In this document: positions 16,666 through 26,257 of the stretch, piece by piece
Layout of the letters: each line of letters opens with the position of its first letter
Numbering within the stretch: the first letter of the stretch is position 1
DNA from: an uncultured Phycisphaerales bacterium
GTDB lineage: Bacteria > Planctomycetota > Phycisphaerae > Phycisphaerales > SM1A02
Assembly: GCA_905480395.1 (NCBI GenBank)
Contig: CAJQQE010000013.1
Location: 1 to 64,000 of the forward strand
Direction: 5' to 3'
DNA length: 64,000 nucleotides
Program-made: the position numbers and the translations under genes
The notes under the pieces: generated by a model
Told to the model about the DNA's origin: nothing
Seen by the model: only the letters and a program-made list of their open reading frames with translations
The model's database searches: none

Positions 16666-19470
16666 ATGTCGCTGAACGGCTGGAACGCCGATTTCGTGGA
16701 AGAGAATTATCGCCAGTGGAAGACGGACCCGACCTCGGTCGACGTCGACTGGCAGCGATTCTTTGAAGGTTTCGAGCTTGGCAGCGCGCGCACGGAAGTC
16801 GGTGAACCCGAGGTCGCGCATTCCCTCCAGGGAAAAGTCGACTCACTCGTCTACCACTACCGAGACATCGGCCACCTCGCGGCCGATCTTGATCCACTCG
16901 ATCGCACCCGCCCGTTCCCAGAGAACCTCACCCTGGAGAGCTTCGGCCTCGGCGACGAACATCTCGACGAGAAATTCGATCCCGGGGTACTCCCGCTCGA
17001 AAACCCAGCATCGCTCCGCTCGATCATCGACTTGCTTGAGTCGACCTATTGCCGCCACATCGGCGCCGAGTACATGCATATCCAAGACCGCGAAAAGCGG
17101 CGATGGCTGCAGAAGCGAATGGAAGGCGTCGCCAACCAACCACCCCGAAGCGACGAGGACCGGACCAGGTTGCTCGAGATGCTCGCCTCGGCCGACGCGT
17201 TTGAGACGTTTCTTCAAACCCGGTACGTCGGCAAGAAACGATTCGGCATCGAAGGCGGAGAGTCGCTCATCCCGCTGCTCGACACCATCGTCGAACTCGC
17301 ACCCGCCAACGGAATCAACGAATTCGTAATGGGAATGTCGCATCGAGGTCGCCTGAACGTCCTCTGCAACATCCTTGGAAAGTCCTACGGACAACTCTTC
17401 ACCGAGTTTGCCGAGAGCTGGGAAGAAGATTTCATTGCTGGCACCGGCGACGTGAAATATCACGGCTCCTATTCCAGCAACCGAACGACCCAAAACGGAC
17501 AGACGGTTCGCCTCGCGATGGCTTCGAATCCCAGCCATCTGGAATTCGTGGACCCGATCGTGCTTGGACGGACCCGGGCGAAGCAACGACTCCGCGACGA
17601 CCAAAATCGCGAGCAGGTCGTTCCGCTCCTGATGCACGGCGACGCGGCCTTCGCCGGCCAAGGAATCGTGGCCGAATGTTTCAACATGATGGGTCTCGAT
17701 GGCTACACCGTCGGCGGAACGCTCCACGTCATCGTGAATAACCAGATTGGTTTCACGACCGAGCAGACCGACTCCTTCAGTGGCCACTACGGAACCGACA
17801 TCGCCAAGATGATCGACGCGCCGATCTTCCATGTGAATGGGGACGATCCGGAAGCCGTCGCTTGGGTCGCTCGGCTGGCCGTCGAATACCGCCAGGCCTT
17901 CCACAATGATGTGGTCATCGACATGTGGTGCTACCGACGTCGAGGTCACAACGAAGCCGACGAACCAAAGTTCACCCAGCCCATCATGTACGAGCGGATC
18001 CAGAAGCATCCCCCCGTCGCCAAGCTCTACCGAGATCGCCTGGTCGCCGACGGCGTCGTCGAGGAGTCGCGATTCGCAGAGATGCAGACCCAGTACATGA
18101 AGGTCATGGACGAGGCCCAGCAAAAAGCCAGCGAAACTCCAGAGGATCCGCGAATCGAGCCATTCGGTTCACTCTGGGAAGGACTGACCGACGAGTACGA
18201 CATCACGTCCATCGAGACGGGGATTAGCAGAGAAACCTTCGACGAGATTTTCGAGGGCATCGAACGGCTCCCCAAAGACTTCTCCCATCACAAGACGCTC
18301 AGCCGCGGATTCGCCAACCGGCGAAAGCTCTACGAAGCAGGCGAGGCGGAGTGGGCCACCGGCGAGGCCATGGCCTTTGCAAGCCTCCTTCTGGAAGGTC
18401 ACCCGATTCGGCTGACCGGCCAAGACGTGGAGCGAGGTACCTTCAGCCACCGACACATGGTGATCCATGATCAGAAGACCGCTGAACGCCACATGCCGAT
18501 CAACGAAATCCGCGAAGGCCAGGCGCAGTTCTGCGTCCACAACAGCCCGCTGACTGAACAGGCCTGCCTCGGATTCGAATATGGGTACTCGCTCACCGAT
18601 CCGCGGATGTTGATCATCTGGGAAGCCCAGTTTGGCGACTTCGTCAACGGTGCCCAGGTCATCGTCGACCAGTTCATCGCCTCCGCAGAGAAGAAGTGGC
18701 AACGGTCCTCTGGCCTCGCGCTCTTCCTCCCGCACGGCAACGAAGGCCTGGGACCGGAGCACTCTTCCGCCCGACTCGAACGATTCTTGCAACTCTCCGC
18801 GGACGAGAACATGGTGATCTGCGCTCCCACCCGGGCGTCACAGATCTTCCATCTCATTCGCCGACAGATGAACCAGACGTTCCGTAAACCGCTGATCATG
18901 ATGTCCCCGAAGAGCATGCTCCGCCTGCCGGCGTCCAGAAGTCCGATCTCGCGATTCCTGACCGGCGGCTACCTCAACGTGATCGATGACACTCGCTTTG
19001 AAGAAGCGGGCGGAGATCGCGACCAGGTCCGACAAGTGATTCTGTGCGCCGGAAAGGTCTACTACGATCTTGCCACCCGACGAGACACCGTCGACCGCAA
19101 AGATGTGGCGCTGGTTCGGATTGAACAACTTTCACCGTTCCCCGCCGGTGATGTCCAACGGATACTCGATCTCTACCCGAACCGAGAACAGATCACGTGG
19201 GTTCAGGAGGAGCCGCGAAACCACGGTGCATTCTTCTTCGTCGAACGGTGCATGCGTGAACTTCTGGAACTTCAGGTCGACGACATCACCCGGGTCGCCA
19301 GCCCCAGCCCTTCCGGCGGCTCGACTGCGATGCACGAACAAGAACAACAGGAGATCGTGCTTGCCGCCATCGACGGCGGCGGCGGTCGAAAGTCTCGCAG
19401 CGCGACCTCTGAGTCGCCGAAGAATTCAAAAAAGACAAGCGGCAGCAAGAAAACCGCGCCTTCCAACTGA
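16666..19470 (+). CDS. sucA: 2-oxoglutarate dehydrogenase E1 component
   Basis: E1 is the thiamine-diphosphate decarboxylase that starts the TCA-cycle conversion of 2-oxoglutarate to succinyl-CoA and passes the succinyl group to the E2 lipoate. The 934-residue protein opens with the E1 N-terminal segment (FVEENYRQWKTDPTSVD) used to bind E2. It has GMSHRGRLNVL and the TPP-binding region (HGDAAFAGQGIVAE...VNNQIGFTT), and the transketolase-like C-terminal half (QAQFCVHNSPLTEQ, LPHGNEGLGPEHSSAR). A Lys/Ser-rich tail of about 35 residues follows the conserved end. sucB lies 122 bases downstream. No lipoamide dehydrogenase gene is adjacent. Confidence 0.96.
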   Translation: MSLNGWNADFVEENYRQWKTDPTSVDVDWQRFFEGFELGSARTEVGEPEVAHSLQGKVDSLVYHYRDIGHLAADLDPLDRTRPFPENLTLESFGLGDEHLDEKFDPGVLPLENPASLRSIIDLLESTYCRHIGAEYMHIQDREKRRWLQKRMEGVANQPPRSDEDRTRLLEMLASADAFETFLQTRYVGKKRFGIEGGESLIPLLDTIVELAPANGINEFVMGMSHRGRLNVLCNILGKSYGQLFTEFAESWEEDFIAGTGDVKYHGSYSSNRTTQNGQTVRLAMASNPSHLEFVDPIVLGRTRAKQRLRDDQNREQVVPLLMHGDAAFAGQGIVAECFNMMGLDGYTVGGTLHVIVNNQIGFTTEQTDSFSGHYGTDIAKMIDAPIFHVNGDDPEAVAWVARLAVEYRQAFHNDVVIDMWCYRRRGHNEADEPKFTQPIMYERIQKHPPVAKLYRDRLVADGVVEESRFAEMQTQYMKVMDEAQQKASETPEDPRIEPFGSLWEGLTDEYDITSIETGISRETFDEIFEGIERLPKDFSHHKTLSRGFANRRKLYEAGEAEWATGEAMAFASLLLEGHPIRLTGQDVERGTFSHRHMVIHDQKTAERHMPINEIREGQAQFCVHNSPLTEQACLGFEYGYSLTDPRMLIIWEAQFGDFVNGAQVIVDQFIASAEKKWQRSSGLALFLPHGNEGLGPEHSSARLERFLQLSADENMVICAPTRASQIFHLIRRQMNQTFRKPLIMMSPKSMLRLPASRSPISRFLTGGYLNVIDDTRFEEAGGDRDQVRQVILCAGKVYYDLATRRDTVDRKDVALVRIEQLSPFPAGDVQRILDLYPNREQITWVQEEPRNHGAFFFVERCMRELLELQVDDITRVASPSPSGGSTAMHEQEQQEIVLAAIDGGGGRKSRSATSESPKNSKKTSGSKKTAPSN

Positions 19471-19592
19471 AGTCGTTGAGCAAAAGTCGCCTTCTATAAA
19501 GTGATTTCGCCGCATCTGCGGCCTTCACTCGAATCAGACCGCACCCCGTGTCCGAAACGGCACTGAACCCCAGCAGAGGGAAACTCCAAGCC

Positions 19593-20861
19593 ATGAGCGT
19601 GGACATCACCATCCCGAGCCCCGGCGAATCAATCGCCGAGGTCACCGTTGGAACTTGGATGAAGCAATCCGGCGACTGGGTCGACAAGGATGAGATCATC
19701 CTGGAGATCGAGTCAGACAAGGCGACTCTCGAGATCACCAGCCCGGCCTCCGGCCTGCTCACTGCAACCGGCGCCACGGGCGACGAACTCGCCGTCGGCG
19801 AAGTCATCGGTGCGATCGATACCTCGGCGACGAAGCCCGCCGCCGCGGCACCAGTCGCTGATGTCGAGACCTCCGCGCCGACCACGGCGCCCGCCCAATC
19901 CGAGGACGTCAAGGCGACACCGGTCGCTCGGAAGATTGCCGCCGACGAGGGCGTGAATCTTGCCTCGGTCAAAGGAACGGGACCTTCCGGACGCGTCACG
20001 AAGGCGGACGTCCTCGCGGCGAGTGCGTCCGCCCCAGCCCCGACGACCGCCCCCGTTGCTCCGGCTCCGGCGGTCGCTGCGGCGGCTCCAGCGATACCTG
20101 CTGCCGCGCCGCCAGCAATCGTCATCCCCACCTCGTCGGCCGTGCCAGGAAGCCGGGAAGTACGACGCGTCAAGATGACCAAGCTTCGCCGCCGCATCGC
20201 GGAGCGACTCGTCGAGAGTCAGCGGACCGCCGCCACGCTGACGACTTTCAACGAAGTCGACATGACGCGTTCGATGGCGATCCGAAAGCAATACAAGGAG
20301 GCCTTCGCCGAGAAGTACGGCGTCGGGCTCGGTTTCATGAGCTTCTTCGTCAAGGCCGCGGTTCATGCCCTCAAGGCCCAACCGACGGTGAACGCGTCGA
20401 TCGTTGACGAAGAGATCGAATACCACGACTACATTGACGTGGGCGTCGCGGTCGGCACCGACAAGGGTCTGGTCGTGCCGGTGCTGCGCAACGCCGAAGG
20501 AATGTCATTCGCCGAGGTCGAAGCCCGCATCAAGGACTTCGCGATCCGGGCTCGAGCCGGCAAGCTCTCGGTCGACGAGATGACCGGCGGTACGTTCACC
20601 GTCTCGAACGGCGGCGTGTACGGCTCGATGATGTCGACGCCGATCCTCAATCCACCGCAGTCGGGCATCCTCGGAATGCACGGCATCAAGAAGCGGGCGG
20701 TCGAAGACCCGGACAACCCAGGCACCATCGCCCTGCGTCCGATGATGTACATCGCGATGAGCTACGACCACCGGATCATCGACGGCACCGAAGCGGTGAC
20801 CTTCCTCAAGACCATCAAGGAATGCGTCGAGGCTCCGGAACGGTTGCTGCTGGAGCTGTGA
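19593..20861 (+). CDS. sucB: 2-oxoglutarate dehydrogenase E2, dihydrolipoyl succinyltransferase
   Basis: E2 forms the core of the 2-oxoglutarate dehydrogenase complex and transfers succinyl to CoA. The 422-residue protein has a lipoyl domain with the lipoylated lysine in [11 protein letters not shown]. An Ala/Pro-rich hinge follows, then a peripheral-subunit binding domain ([19 protein letters not shown]), a second Ala/Pro-rich hinge and a catalytic acyltransferase domain ending with the active-site motif [13 protein letters not shown]. The ATG at 19593 directly precedes the lipoyl domain ([13 protein letters not shown]), with GAGGG upstream. Context after sucA decides between succinyl and other acyl specificity. 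Its stop overlaps the GTG start of the next gene. Confidence 0.95.
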   Translation: MSVDITIPSPGESIAEVTVGTWMKQSGDWVDKDEIILEIESDKATLEITSPASGLLTATGATGDELAVGEVIGAIDTSATKPAAAAPVADVETSAPTTAPAQSEDVKATPVARKIAADEGVNLASVKGTGPSGRVTKADVLAASASAPAPTTAPVAPAPAVAAAAPAIPAAAPPAIVIPTSSAVPGSREVRRVKMTKLRRRIAERLVESQRTAATLTTFNEVDMTRSMAIRKQYKEAFAEKYGVGLGFMSFFVKAAVHALKAQPTVNASIVDEEIEYHDYIDVGVAVGTDKGLVVPVLRNAEGMSFAEVEARIKDFAIRARAGKLSVDEMTGGTFTVSNGGVYGSMMSTPILNPPQSGILGMHGIKKRAVEDPDNPGTIALRPMMYIAMSYDHRIIDGTEAVTFLKTIKECVEAPERLLLEL

Positions 20862-21823
20862 CCGAGGCGGATACGAATACCATCCCTCCGCACGTCCGCG
20901 TGGTTCCGACGTCCAGCGGTGTATACGAGTGGAACGCGACGCTGGCCTTCGACCAGCAGATGCGGTGGTTCACGCGACCGCTGTGGGTGATGAGCTGGAT
21001 CGCGGCCGCGGGTTTCGTCCTCCTGCTGGCCGGCATCACCCTCGGCGTTTCGCGCCTCGCCTACGTCGGACTCGGGCTCGGCGGGGGACTCCCCGCGCTG
21101 ATCATGTTGTCCATGTTGCTCATCCGAGGGTCCCGCAATCCGTCCGCGGCAATCGGCGGCCAGACTTCGAGCCCTGTCACGTCGAATGACGCCGGCCTGC
21201 CAGCCTGGTCGCCCCTCACCGATGCCGACATCCTCAAGCGCCTCGAAGCGATCGCCGAGGAAGACGGATCGGCGATGGAATTCCATGTGGTGGTGGATGG
21301 CAGCACCTGGTCGAGACTCGAACGGATTCCACTCCTCCCCGATCAGCTGGAAGAGAAACCGCTGGTTCACGGCGCCTGGCGATCGTGGCGACCGGAACAC
21401 ATGATGATCCTCCTCATTGTCGCGAGCATATTCGTCGCAATCACGAACTGGTCATGGCTCTTCGGATTCGCTCTAGGCACCCTGAACCAGATCCTCCTCT
21501 ACCCCACCAGCATCATGTACCTGTTGTTCCTCACCCCGATCGTCTCGGGGGTCAGTCGGGCCTGGTCCCACGTGATGCCCCGGTTCACGATGGGTACCGG
21601 GTTCCTCCGAATCCGTCGGACGGGTCGGGTGATCCGGACCGACCAGACGATCCTGTACGTCCGCCGCATGATCGGCCGCACGGGCATCGACGGGATCATG
21701 GTCGACCTCGTCGGCGTCCCCACCCGTCGGCTCTATTACGACGGCCCGCGGGATCCCGCATTCATCGATCTCTGGCGTCGCTGGGTCCATCCGAATCCAC
21801 GGCCCGAGCTCGCCGCTGGCTGA
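20858..21823 (+). CDS. Membrane protein of unknown function
   Basis: A 321-residue protein whose GTG start (20858) overlaps the sucB stop as GTGA, implying translational coupling. It has two hydrophobic segments near residues 45-65 and 70-92, a soluble middle (about 95-180), then two more (about 187-207 and 213-240). The soluble C-terminal part ends [17 protein letters not shown] do not recognise a family. Coupling to sucAB may only reflect compact genome layout, as it has no obvious tie to the TCA cycle. Confidence 0.72.
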   Translation: MTEADTNTIPPHVRVVPTSSGVYEWNATLAFDQQMRWFTRPLWVMSWIAAAGFVLLLAGITLGVSRLAYVGLGLGGGLPALIMLSMLLIRGSRNPSAAIGGQTSSPVTSNDAGLPAWSPLTDADILKRLEAIAEEDGSAMEFHVVVDGSTWSRLERIPLLPDQLEEKPLVHGAWRSWRPEHMMILLIVASIFVAITNWSWLFGFALGTLNQILLYPTSIMYLLFLTPIVSGVSRAWSHVMPRFTMGTGFLRIRRTGRVIRTDQTILYVRRMIGRTGIDGIMVDLVGVPTRRLYYDGPRDPAFIDLWRRWVHPNPRPELAAG

Positions 21824-21877
21824 TCCCCGAGCGGAGGCTGGCGAGCAGGCCCGGAATCGACCTGCGACAATGAATTC

Positions 21878-22843
21878 GTGACCGCCTCCTCCAATCCATC
21901 TCCTGATCCCGGCCACGCGCCGGTCATGCCGTTGGAAGTCGTCGCCGGCCTCAACGTCGCCCCGGGAGACGTGGTGCTCGACTGTACCGCCGGCCGAGGT
22001 GGGCATGCCGCGCTTCTGGCGACGGCCGCGGGCGAAGACGGAACCATCGTCCTCTGCGACCTCGATCCCGGGAACCTCGAATTCGCCGCCGAACGGGTCC
22101 AAACGACCGGCCCCATCCAGGTGAAACCCTTCCAAGGGTCATTCGCCCGAGTCCCCCGAGATCTCCGAGCCGAGGGCCTACTCGCCAATGCCGTCTTGGC
22201 CGATTTGGGCTTCGCGAGCACGCAGATTGACGACGCGTCCCGGGGTTTCTCCTTTATGAGAGAGGGCCCGCTCGACATGAGAATGGACCCCACCAGAGGC
22301 ATGACCGCGGCGGACATTCTGGCCAGCAGTGATGAGCGGGAATTGACCCGGATCATCGGCGAATACGGTGAGGAACCGCTGGCCCGACGCATCGCGCGAA
22401 ATGTTGTCCGTCAACGAGCCGACGAGCCGATTCTTACTACGGCGGATCTCGCCGGACTTGTTCGTGATGCCTACGGGCAGCGTGCCGCGTCAAGCCGACT
22501 CCATCCCGCTACCCGCACCTTCCAGGCGCTCCGAATCGCGGTCAACGACGAATTCGGAGCCCTTGATGGACTGCTTCGGCAGATCATGGAGGCCGCGGAG
22601 GCGATTGGAGCCGACCGACCGACTTGGCTCGCTGATGGTGCAAGGGTGGCGTTTCTCACCTTTCACAGCCTTGAGGATCGACGGGTCAAGCGAGCCTTCG
22701 TCGAACTCGATCGACGCGGTCTTGGATCGCAGCCGGCACGGATGCCGATTCTGCCTTCCGAGACCGAGATCGCGACCAACTCTAGGTCGCGATCAGCCAA
22801 GCTTCGGGTCGCCCTGGTCGGCGGCCAATCCGGCCGAATTTGA
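21878..22843 (+). CDS. rsmH: 16S rRNA cytosine(1402)-N4-methyltransferase
   Basis: RsmH (MraW) methylates N4 of C1402 in 16S rRNA. The 321-residue protein shows HAPVMPLEVV, the SAM motif (LDCTAGRGGHAALL), LADLGFASTQIDD with GPLDMRMD, and the late FLTFHSLEDRRVKR motif. The start is a GTG at 21878. It opens the short division/cell-wall gene group here (rsmH, LysM protein, FtsL-like, FtsI-like), as it does in the standard dcw cluster. Confidence 0.95.
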   Translation: MTASSNPSPDPGHAPVMPLEVVAGLNVAPGDVVLDCTAGRGGHAALLATAAGEDGTIVLCDLDPGNLEFAAERVQTTGPIQVKPFQGSFARVPRDLRAEGLLANAVLADLGFASTQIDDASRGFSFMREGPLDMRMDPTRGMTAADILASSDERELTRIIGEYGEEPLARRIARNVVRQRADEPILTTADLAGLVRDAYGQRAASSRLHPATRTFQALRIAVNDEFGALDGLLRQIMEAAEAIGADRPTWLADGARVAFLTFHSLEDRRVKRAFVELDRRGLGSQPARMPILPSETEIATNSRSRSAKLRVALVGGQSGRI

Positions 22844-22930
22844 GGGCGACCTCCGATCCGCGGATGAAGCGATTAGTTGACAACGGTGGCTCGACAGAGA
22901 CCACCCCGACAGCAGGGACGCTGACGACAT

Positions 22931-23635
22931 ATGACTCGAGATCACAAACTGGCACTCGTCGTGGGCTTCGGGCTCATCCTCTTCGTCGGAATCCTCATCA
23001 CCGACCATCTGTCGACGTCGAGTCGTCTTCATGATCCACTTCCCACCAACTCCGTGAGCAGTGAGTACCGACCACCGTCGAGCATTCAGGCGTCCCCGCG
23101 ACGGGAGTACCCCGAACCGGAGAACAACCCTCCGGACGCCACGATCGGCGCGAGCCCACAAGCCGAGATCACCTTGGTCACGGAGCGCGTCGAAAAACCG
23201 ACACCCACCCTGACTCCCCGAACCACCGAACGAGTCCGGACGGAACCAATCCGATCCGTCGCCGTCCGACCCTTGACCCATGAGGTCGCGGCCGGAGAGA
23301 CCCTTCAGTCCATCTCCACCGACTTCTTCGGGACGACGAAAAAATGGAAGTCCATCGCCGACGCGAATCGGAACGTACTCCCGAACGCTGATGACCTCCG
23401 AGTCGGCATGGTGCTGGTCATTCCCAACCGCGAGATCGCATCGGCTGCTCGCCCCCAGGCAACAACGACGCCGTCGAAGACCCGTGAGATCCGGGTTCTT
23501 GCGGGCGATAATCTGAGCCGAATTGCGAAACGCGAACTCGAAGATCCATCTCGATGGAGGGACATCCAATCCCTCAATGGGATGAGCGGCACTCAGGTCC
23601 ACCCCGGCCAGACGTTGAAAATCCCCACTCGCTGA
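22931..23635 (+). CDS. Membrane-anchored protein with two LysM domains
   Basis: A 234-residue protein with one N-terminal membrane segment (about residues 7-23), a Pro-rich low-complexity linker, and two LysM peptidoglycan-binding modules (about 119-167, HEVAAGETLQSISTDFFG; about 186-232, IRVLAGDNLSRIAKREL). LysM modules bind N-acetylglucosamine-containing glycans. It sits between rsmH and the FtsL-like gene, where the standard cluster has nothing, so a role in septal or lateral wall binding is plausible. It has no catalytic domain. Confidence 0.86.
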   Translation: MTRDHKLALVVGFGLILFVGILITDHLSTSSRLHDPLPTNSVSSEYRPPSSIQASPRREYPEPENNPPDATIGASPQAEITLVTERVEKPTPTLTPRTTERVRTEPIRSVAVRPLTHEVAAGETLQSISTDFFGTTKKWKSIADANRNVLPNADDLRVGMVLVIPNREIASAARPQATTTPSKTREIRVLAGDNLSRIAKRELEDPSRWRDIQSLNGMSGTQVHPGQTLKIPTR

Positions 23636-23664
23636 TCGAGTTTTCGAGAAGGCAACCCCTACCC

Positions 23665-24012
23665 ATGTTCTGGAAACTCATCCTCGTGGTCCTCACCTTG
23701 GGCGGCACCGCCTGCGGGTTGTTGGTGCTTCGACAACAGGAACAGGATGTTCTGGCGACCCAAAGCACTCTTCGACGCCAGATCAGTTCACTGGAAAAAG
23801 AACTCCGGGCGAAGGCTTTCCACATCGGCGAACTGACCAATCTGGAGCGACTCGAGGAGTACCGGGCACGAACCGAAGGATCTGGGGAACTGACCTGGGT
23901 GCCGTTCCCGTTCGCACCCGACTTCGATCGACCCGAGAAAATCCGCGCCGTGCCTTCCGATCTGGTGGTGAGCGAACAACGCGAGCCAGCCCCTTCGAAC
24001 CTTGGGAGTTGA
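23665..24012 (+). CDS. FtsL-like small bitopic protein
   Basis: A 115-residue protein starting MFWKLILVVLTLGG, with one membrane segment (about 3-20) followed by a coiled coil (QQEQDVLATQSTLRRQISSLEKE) and a short polar tail. Size, topology and position between rsmH and ftsI are those of FtsL, a divisome scaffold protein that diverges so strongly that sequence alone cannot prove it. Its stop is four bases before the FtsI start. I call it FtsL-like on topology and synteny only. Confidence 0.66.
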   Translation: MFWKLILVVLTLGGTACGLLVLRQQEQDVLATQSTLRRQISSLEKELRAKAFHIGELTNLERLEEYRARTEGSGELTWVPFPFAPDFDRPEKIRAVPSDLVVSEQREPAPSNLGS

Positions 24013-24016
24013 TGGG

Positions 24017-26104
24017 ATGAATCCAGGCCTCGAGCGGTCGGAAGAACACCTTGATGCCGACGCAGAGTCCGCACCGGATCTAGAACGCGGCGATCGCATC
24101 GCCCGCTTCATCCTCTGGGGCACGGCAGCGATCCTCGCCATCGGATTTGGCCGAACCCTGCAACTACAGATATCACCGGACCCAGTGATCGTGGAGATCA
24201 TGGGTCGGCGGCACTCCACGGTCCCGGAAATCAGATCACGGGGCTCGATTGTCGATACCAAGGGACGCTTGATGGCGATGAGCGTCATCGGATACGACCT
24301 GGCCGTCGATGTCAAAGTCATTATGGATCGTGCCCGCGAAGAGGGAATCGATGATCCCCTCACCCCCCTCGCGAGCCTGATCGGCCAGCACACCAACTTA
24401 GATTCAGCGGTGATCGAGGATCAGCTCTTCGAAAATCTTGATGCCCGCTACGTCAAGATCGCAGATGCAGAAGACCTCCTGGATGTGGATCGGCGAATGC
24501 TCCGATCGGTGCTGCCCGGCGGCGTCGTCATGAGCGAGCGAACCACCCGACGAACCGTCGATGGCATCGCGGGACGAGCCATTCTTGGCTCGGTCGGAAA
24601 CTTCGGTCCCGACCCCAATTGGACGACCAACGATGATCTGCCACTCGATGGTGAACGAGAAGCCCGCAGGTCAAAGCGAAGGCAACGAGGATCGTCCGGC
24701 GTCGAAGCGGCCCGAGATCGTTCTCTGGAACAAACTCACGGAAGCATGACTTTCCAGAAGGACGTGCAGAACCGGCCGTTGTTCGTTCGAGCCGGTGACT
24801 ACGCGTCTGGCGAAGACGGCGGGAACGTCGAACTCACCATCGATCTCTTCCTACAAGACTACGTGGAAAAGCGCCTCGCCCGCGCGGTTGCCGATCACCA
24901 CGCCGTCGGCGGATGGATCGTCGTGATCGACCCGCGCTCGGGCGACGTCCTCGCCGCCCATGATCTCATCGACAATGAGGAAGGAAGACGCCGCGGTGGC
25001 TGGCCGGAATCTTCCCTCGATCCCATTCGTGACGAACTCGGTACTTCCTTCGGACGGAATCGTGTCTGGACCGACCTTGTGGAACCTGGCTCGACGATGA
25101 AGCCGGTCTTCTGGTCATGGGCGGTCTCCAAGGGACTCGCCGATCCGGCCGAGACCATTCGGGACGCCAAGGGACGCGGAACACCCGGAGGTGGATTCGC
25201 GACCAGCGGGCTCACTTTTGCCTATCCGGGACAACGTGGCAGTCGTCGCATCAAGGATGCATACGGCCACGCCAACGTGAGCTGGGAGACGGCACTGGTC
25301 AAGAGTCTGAATACTGCCATGGCGATGGTCGCCCTCCGAATGGCCGATCGGGATCGCAGCCTCAGACAACCCATTGGAACCGGCATGCAGGAGATGTTCC
25401 GAGCATTCGGATTCCTAAACGAAAACGGTATCAATATGCCGGGCGAGCAAACCGCCATGCTCACGCCGCTCAGATCTTGGACGCCGCTCTACAGCCAACT
25501 CAGTGTGAGCTTCGGTCAGGAGATCGGCGTCACGCCCCTGCAACTCGCTCGAAGTTACGCCCCCATCGCTCGAAATGACGGTCGACTCCCGACCATGCGC
25601 ATCGTCCAGCCGTCGTCCGAACTTCCCCTTCGAATCGTCCCGTCCGCGGCCGTTCTTGATCGTGACGATGTCATGGCCACCCGACGAGCGTTGGAAACAG
25701 TGATCAGTGCGGCGGGGACCGGAAGGCATGCGATCAGTGAGAAGGGCTACCGACTCTGGGGCAAGTCAGGGACACCGCAGATGGTGAGATACGAGTTGGT
25801 CCCCGCAAAGCCAAACGCGGAAGGTGTTTCCGAAGACGGAACCTGGATCGGAAAAGGCTACTGGGACGAACGCTACAACCCCAACTTTGTCGGCGGCGGC
25901 CCGTTCGATGAACCTCGCCTCATCGTGGCGTGTGGACTCAATGACCCCGACAAGCACGCGGGCGACAACCTCGACCACCGCGGCCACGGATACGGCGGAG
26001 GTTATTCAGCCGGTCGCGTGGTACGGGATGTTCTGGATCATGCGCTCGAATATCTCGGTGTGCCGCCAGATGAAAAGACCGACGTCGTCGCGGTCCTTCG
26101 CTGA
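24017..26104 (+). CDS. Class B penicillin-binding protein, FtsI/PBP2-type transpeptidase
   Basis: A peptidoglycan D,D-transpeptidase, 695 residues. It has an N-terminal membrane segment (about 30-47), a dimerisation domain starting EIRSRGSIVDTKGRLMA, and the transpeptidase domain with SxxK (PGSTMKP, catalytic Ser359 and Lys362), SxN (SLN, 430-432) and KSG (583-585). The ATG at 24017 is favoured over a TTG at 24002, which overlaps the upstream stop. Position after rsmH and an FtsL-like gene favours FtsI over the elongation PBP2. It lacks PASTA domains. The cluster ends here: no murE, murF or mraY follows. Confidence 0.9.
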   Translation: MNPGLERSEEHLDADAESAPDLERGDRIARFILWGTAAILAIGFGRTLQLQISPDPVIVEIMGRRHSTVPEIRSRGSIVDTKGRLMAMSVIGYDLAVDVKVIMDRAREEGIDDPLTPLASLIGQHTNLDSAVIEDQLFENLDARYVKIADAEDLLDVDRRMLRSVLPGGVVMSERTTRRTVDGIAGRAILGSVGNFGPDPNWTTNDDLPLDGEREARRSKRRQRGSSGVEAARDRSLEQTHGSMTFQKDVQNRPLFVRAGDYASGEDGGNVELTIDLFLQDYVEKRLARAVADHHAVGGWIVVIDPRSGDVLAAHDLIDNEEGRRRGGWPESSLDPIRDELGTSFGRNRVWTDLVEPGSTMKPVFWSWAVSKGLADPAETIRDAKGRGTPGGGFATSGLTFAYPGQRGSRRIKDAYGHANVSWETALVKSLNTAMAMVALRMADRDRSLRQPIGTGMQEMFRAFGFLNENGINMPGEQTAMLTPLRSWTPLYSQLSVSFGQEIGVTPLQLARSYAPIARNDGRLPTMRIVQPSSELPLRIVPSAAVLDRDDVMATRRALETVISAAGTGRHAISEKGYRLWGKSGTPQMVRYELVPAKPNAEGVSEDGTWIGKGYWDERYNPNFVGGGPFDEPRLIVACGLNDPDKHAGDNLDHRGHGYGGGYSAGRVVRDVLDHALEYLGVPPDEKTDVVAVLR

Positions 26105-26257
26105 TCGACTCTGCGGATTGAATCGGGATTCGCAACGCCAATCGAGACGGCCAAGGTACGTCCCTACAAACTCGCCGCATCCAGTTGTAATGTCACTCCT
26201 GCGGGCGAGCCCGTTATTGAATGACGATCAAACCTTCGGTAACCCCGCAGCCCGCGA

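Noticed and set aside
16843-18123. A 426-codon open frame on the minus strand inside sucA
   Set aside because: It is the complement of a strongly conserved, full-length E1 gene; high GC third positions keep the opposite strand open. No motif was recognised.
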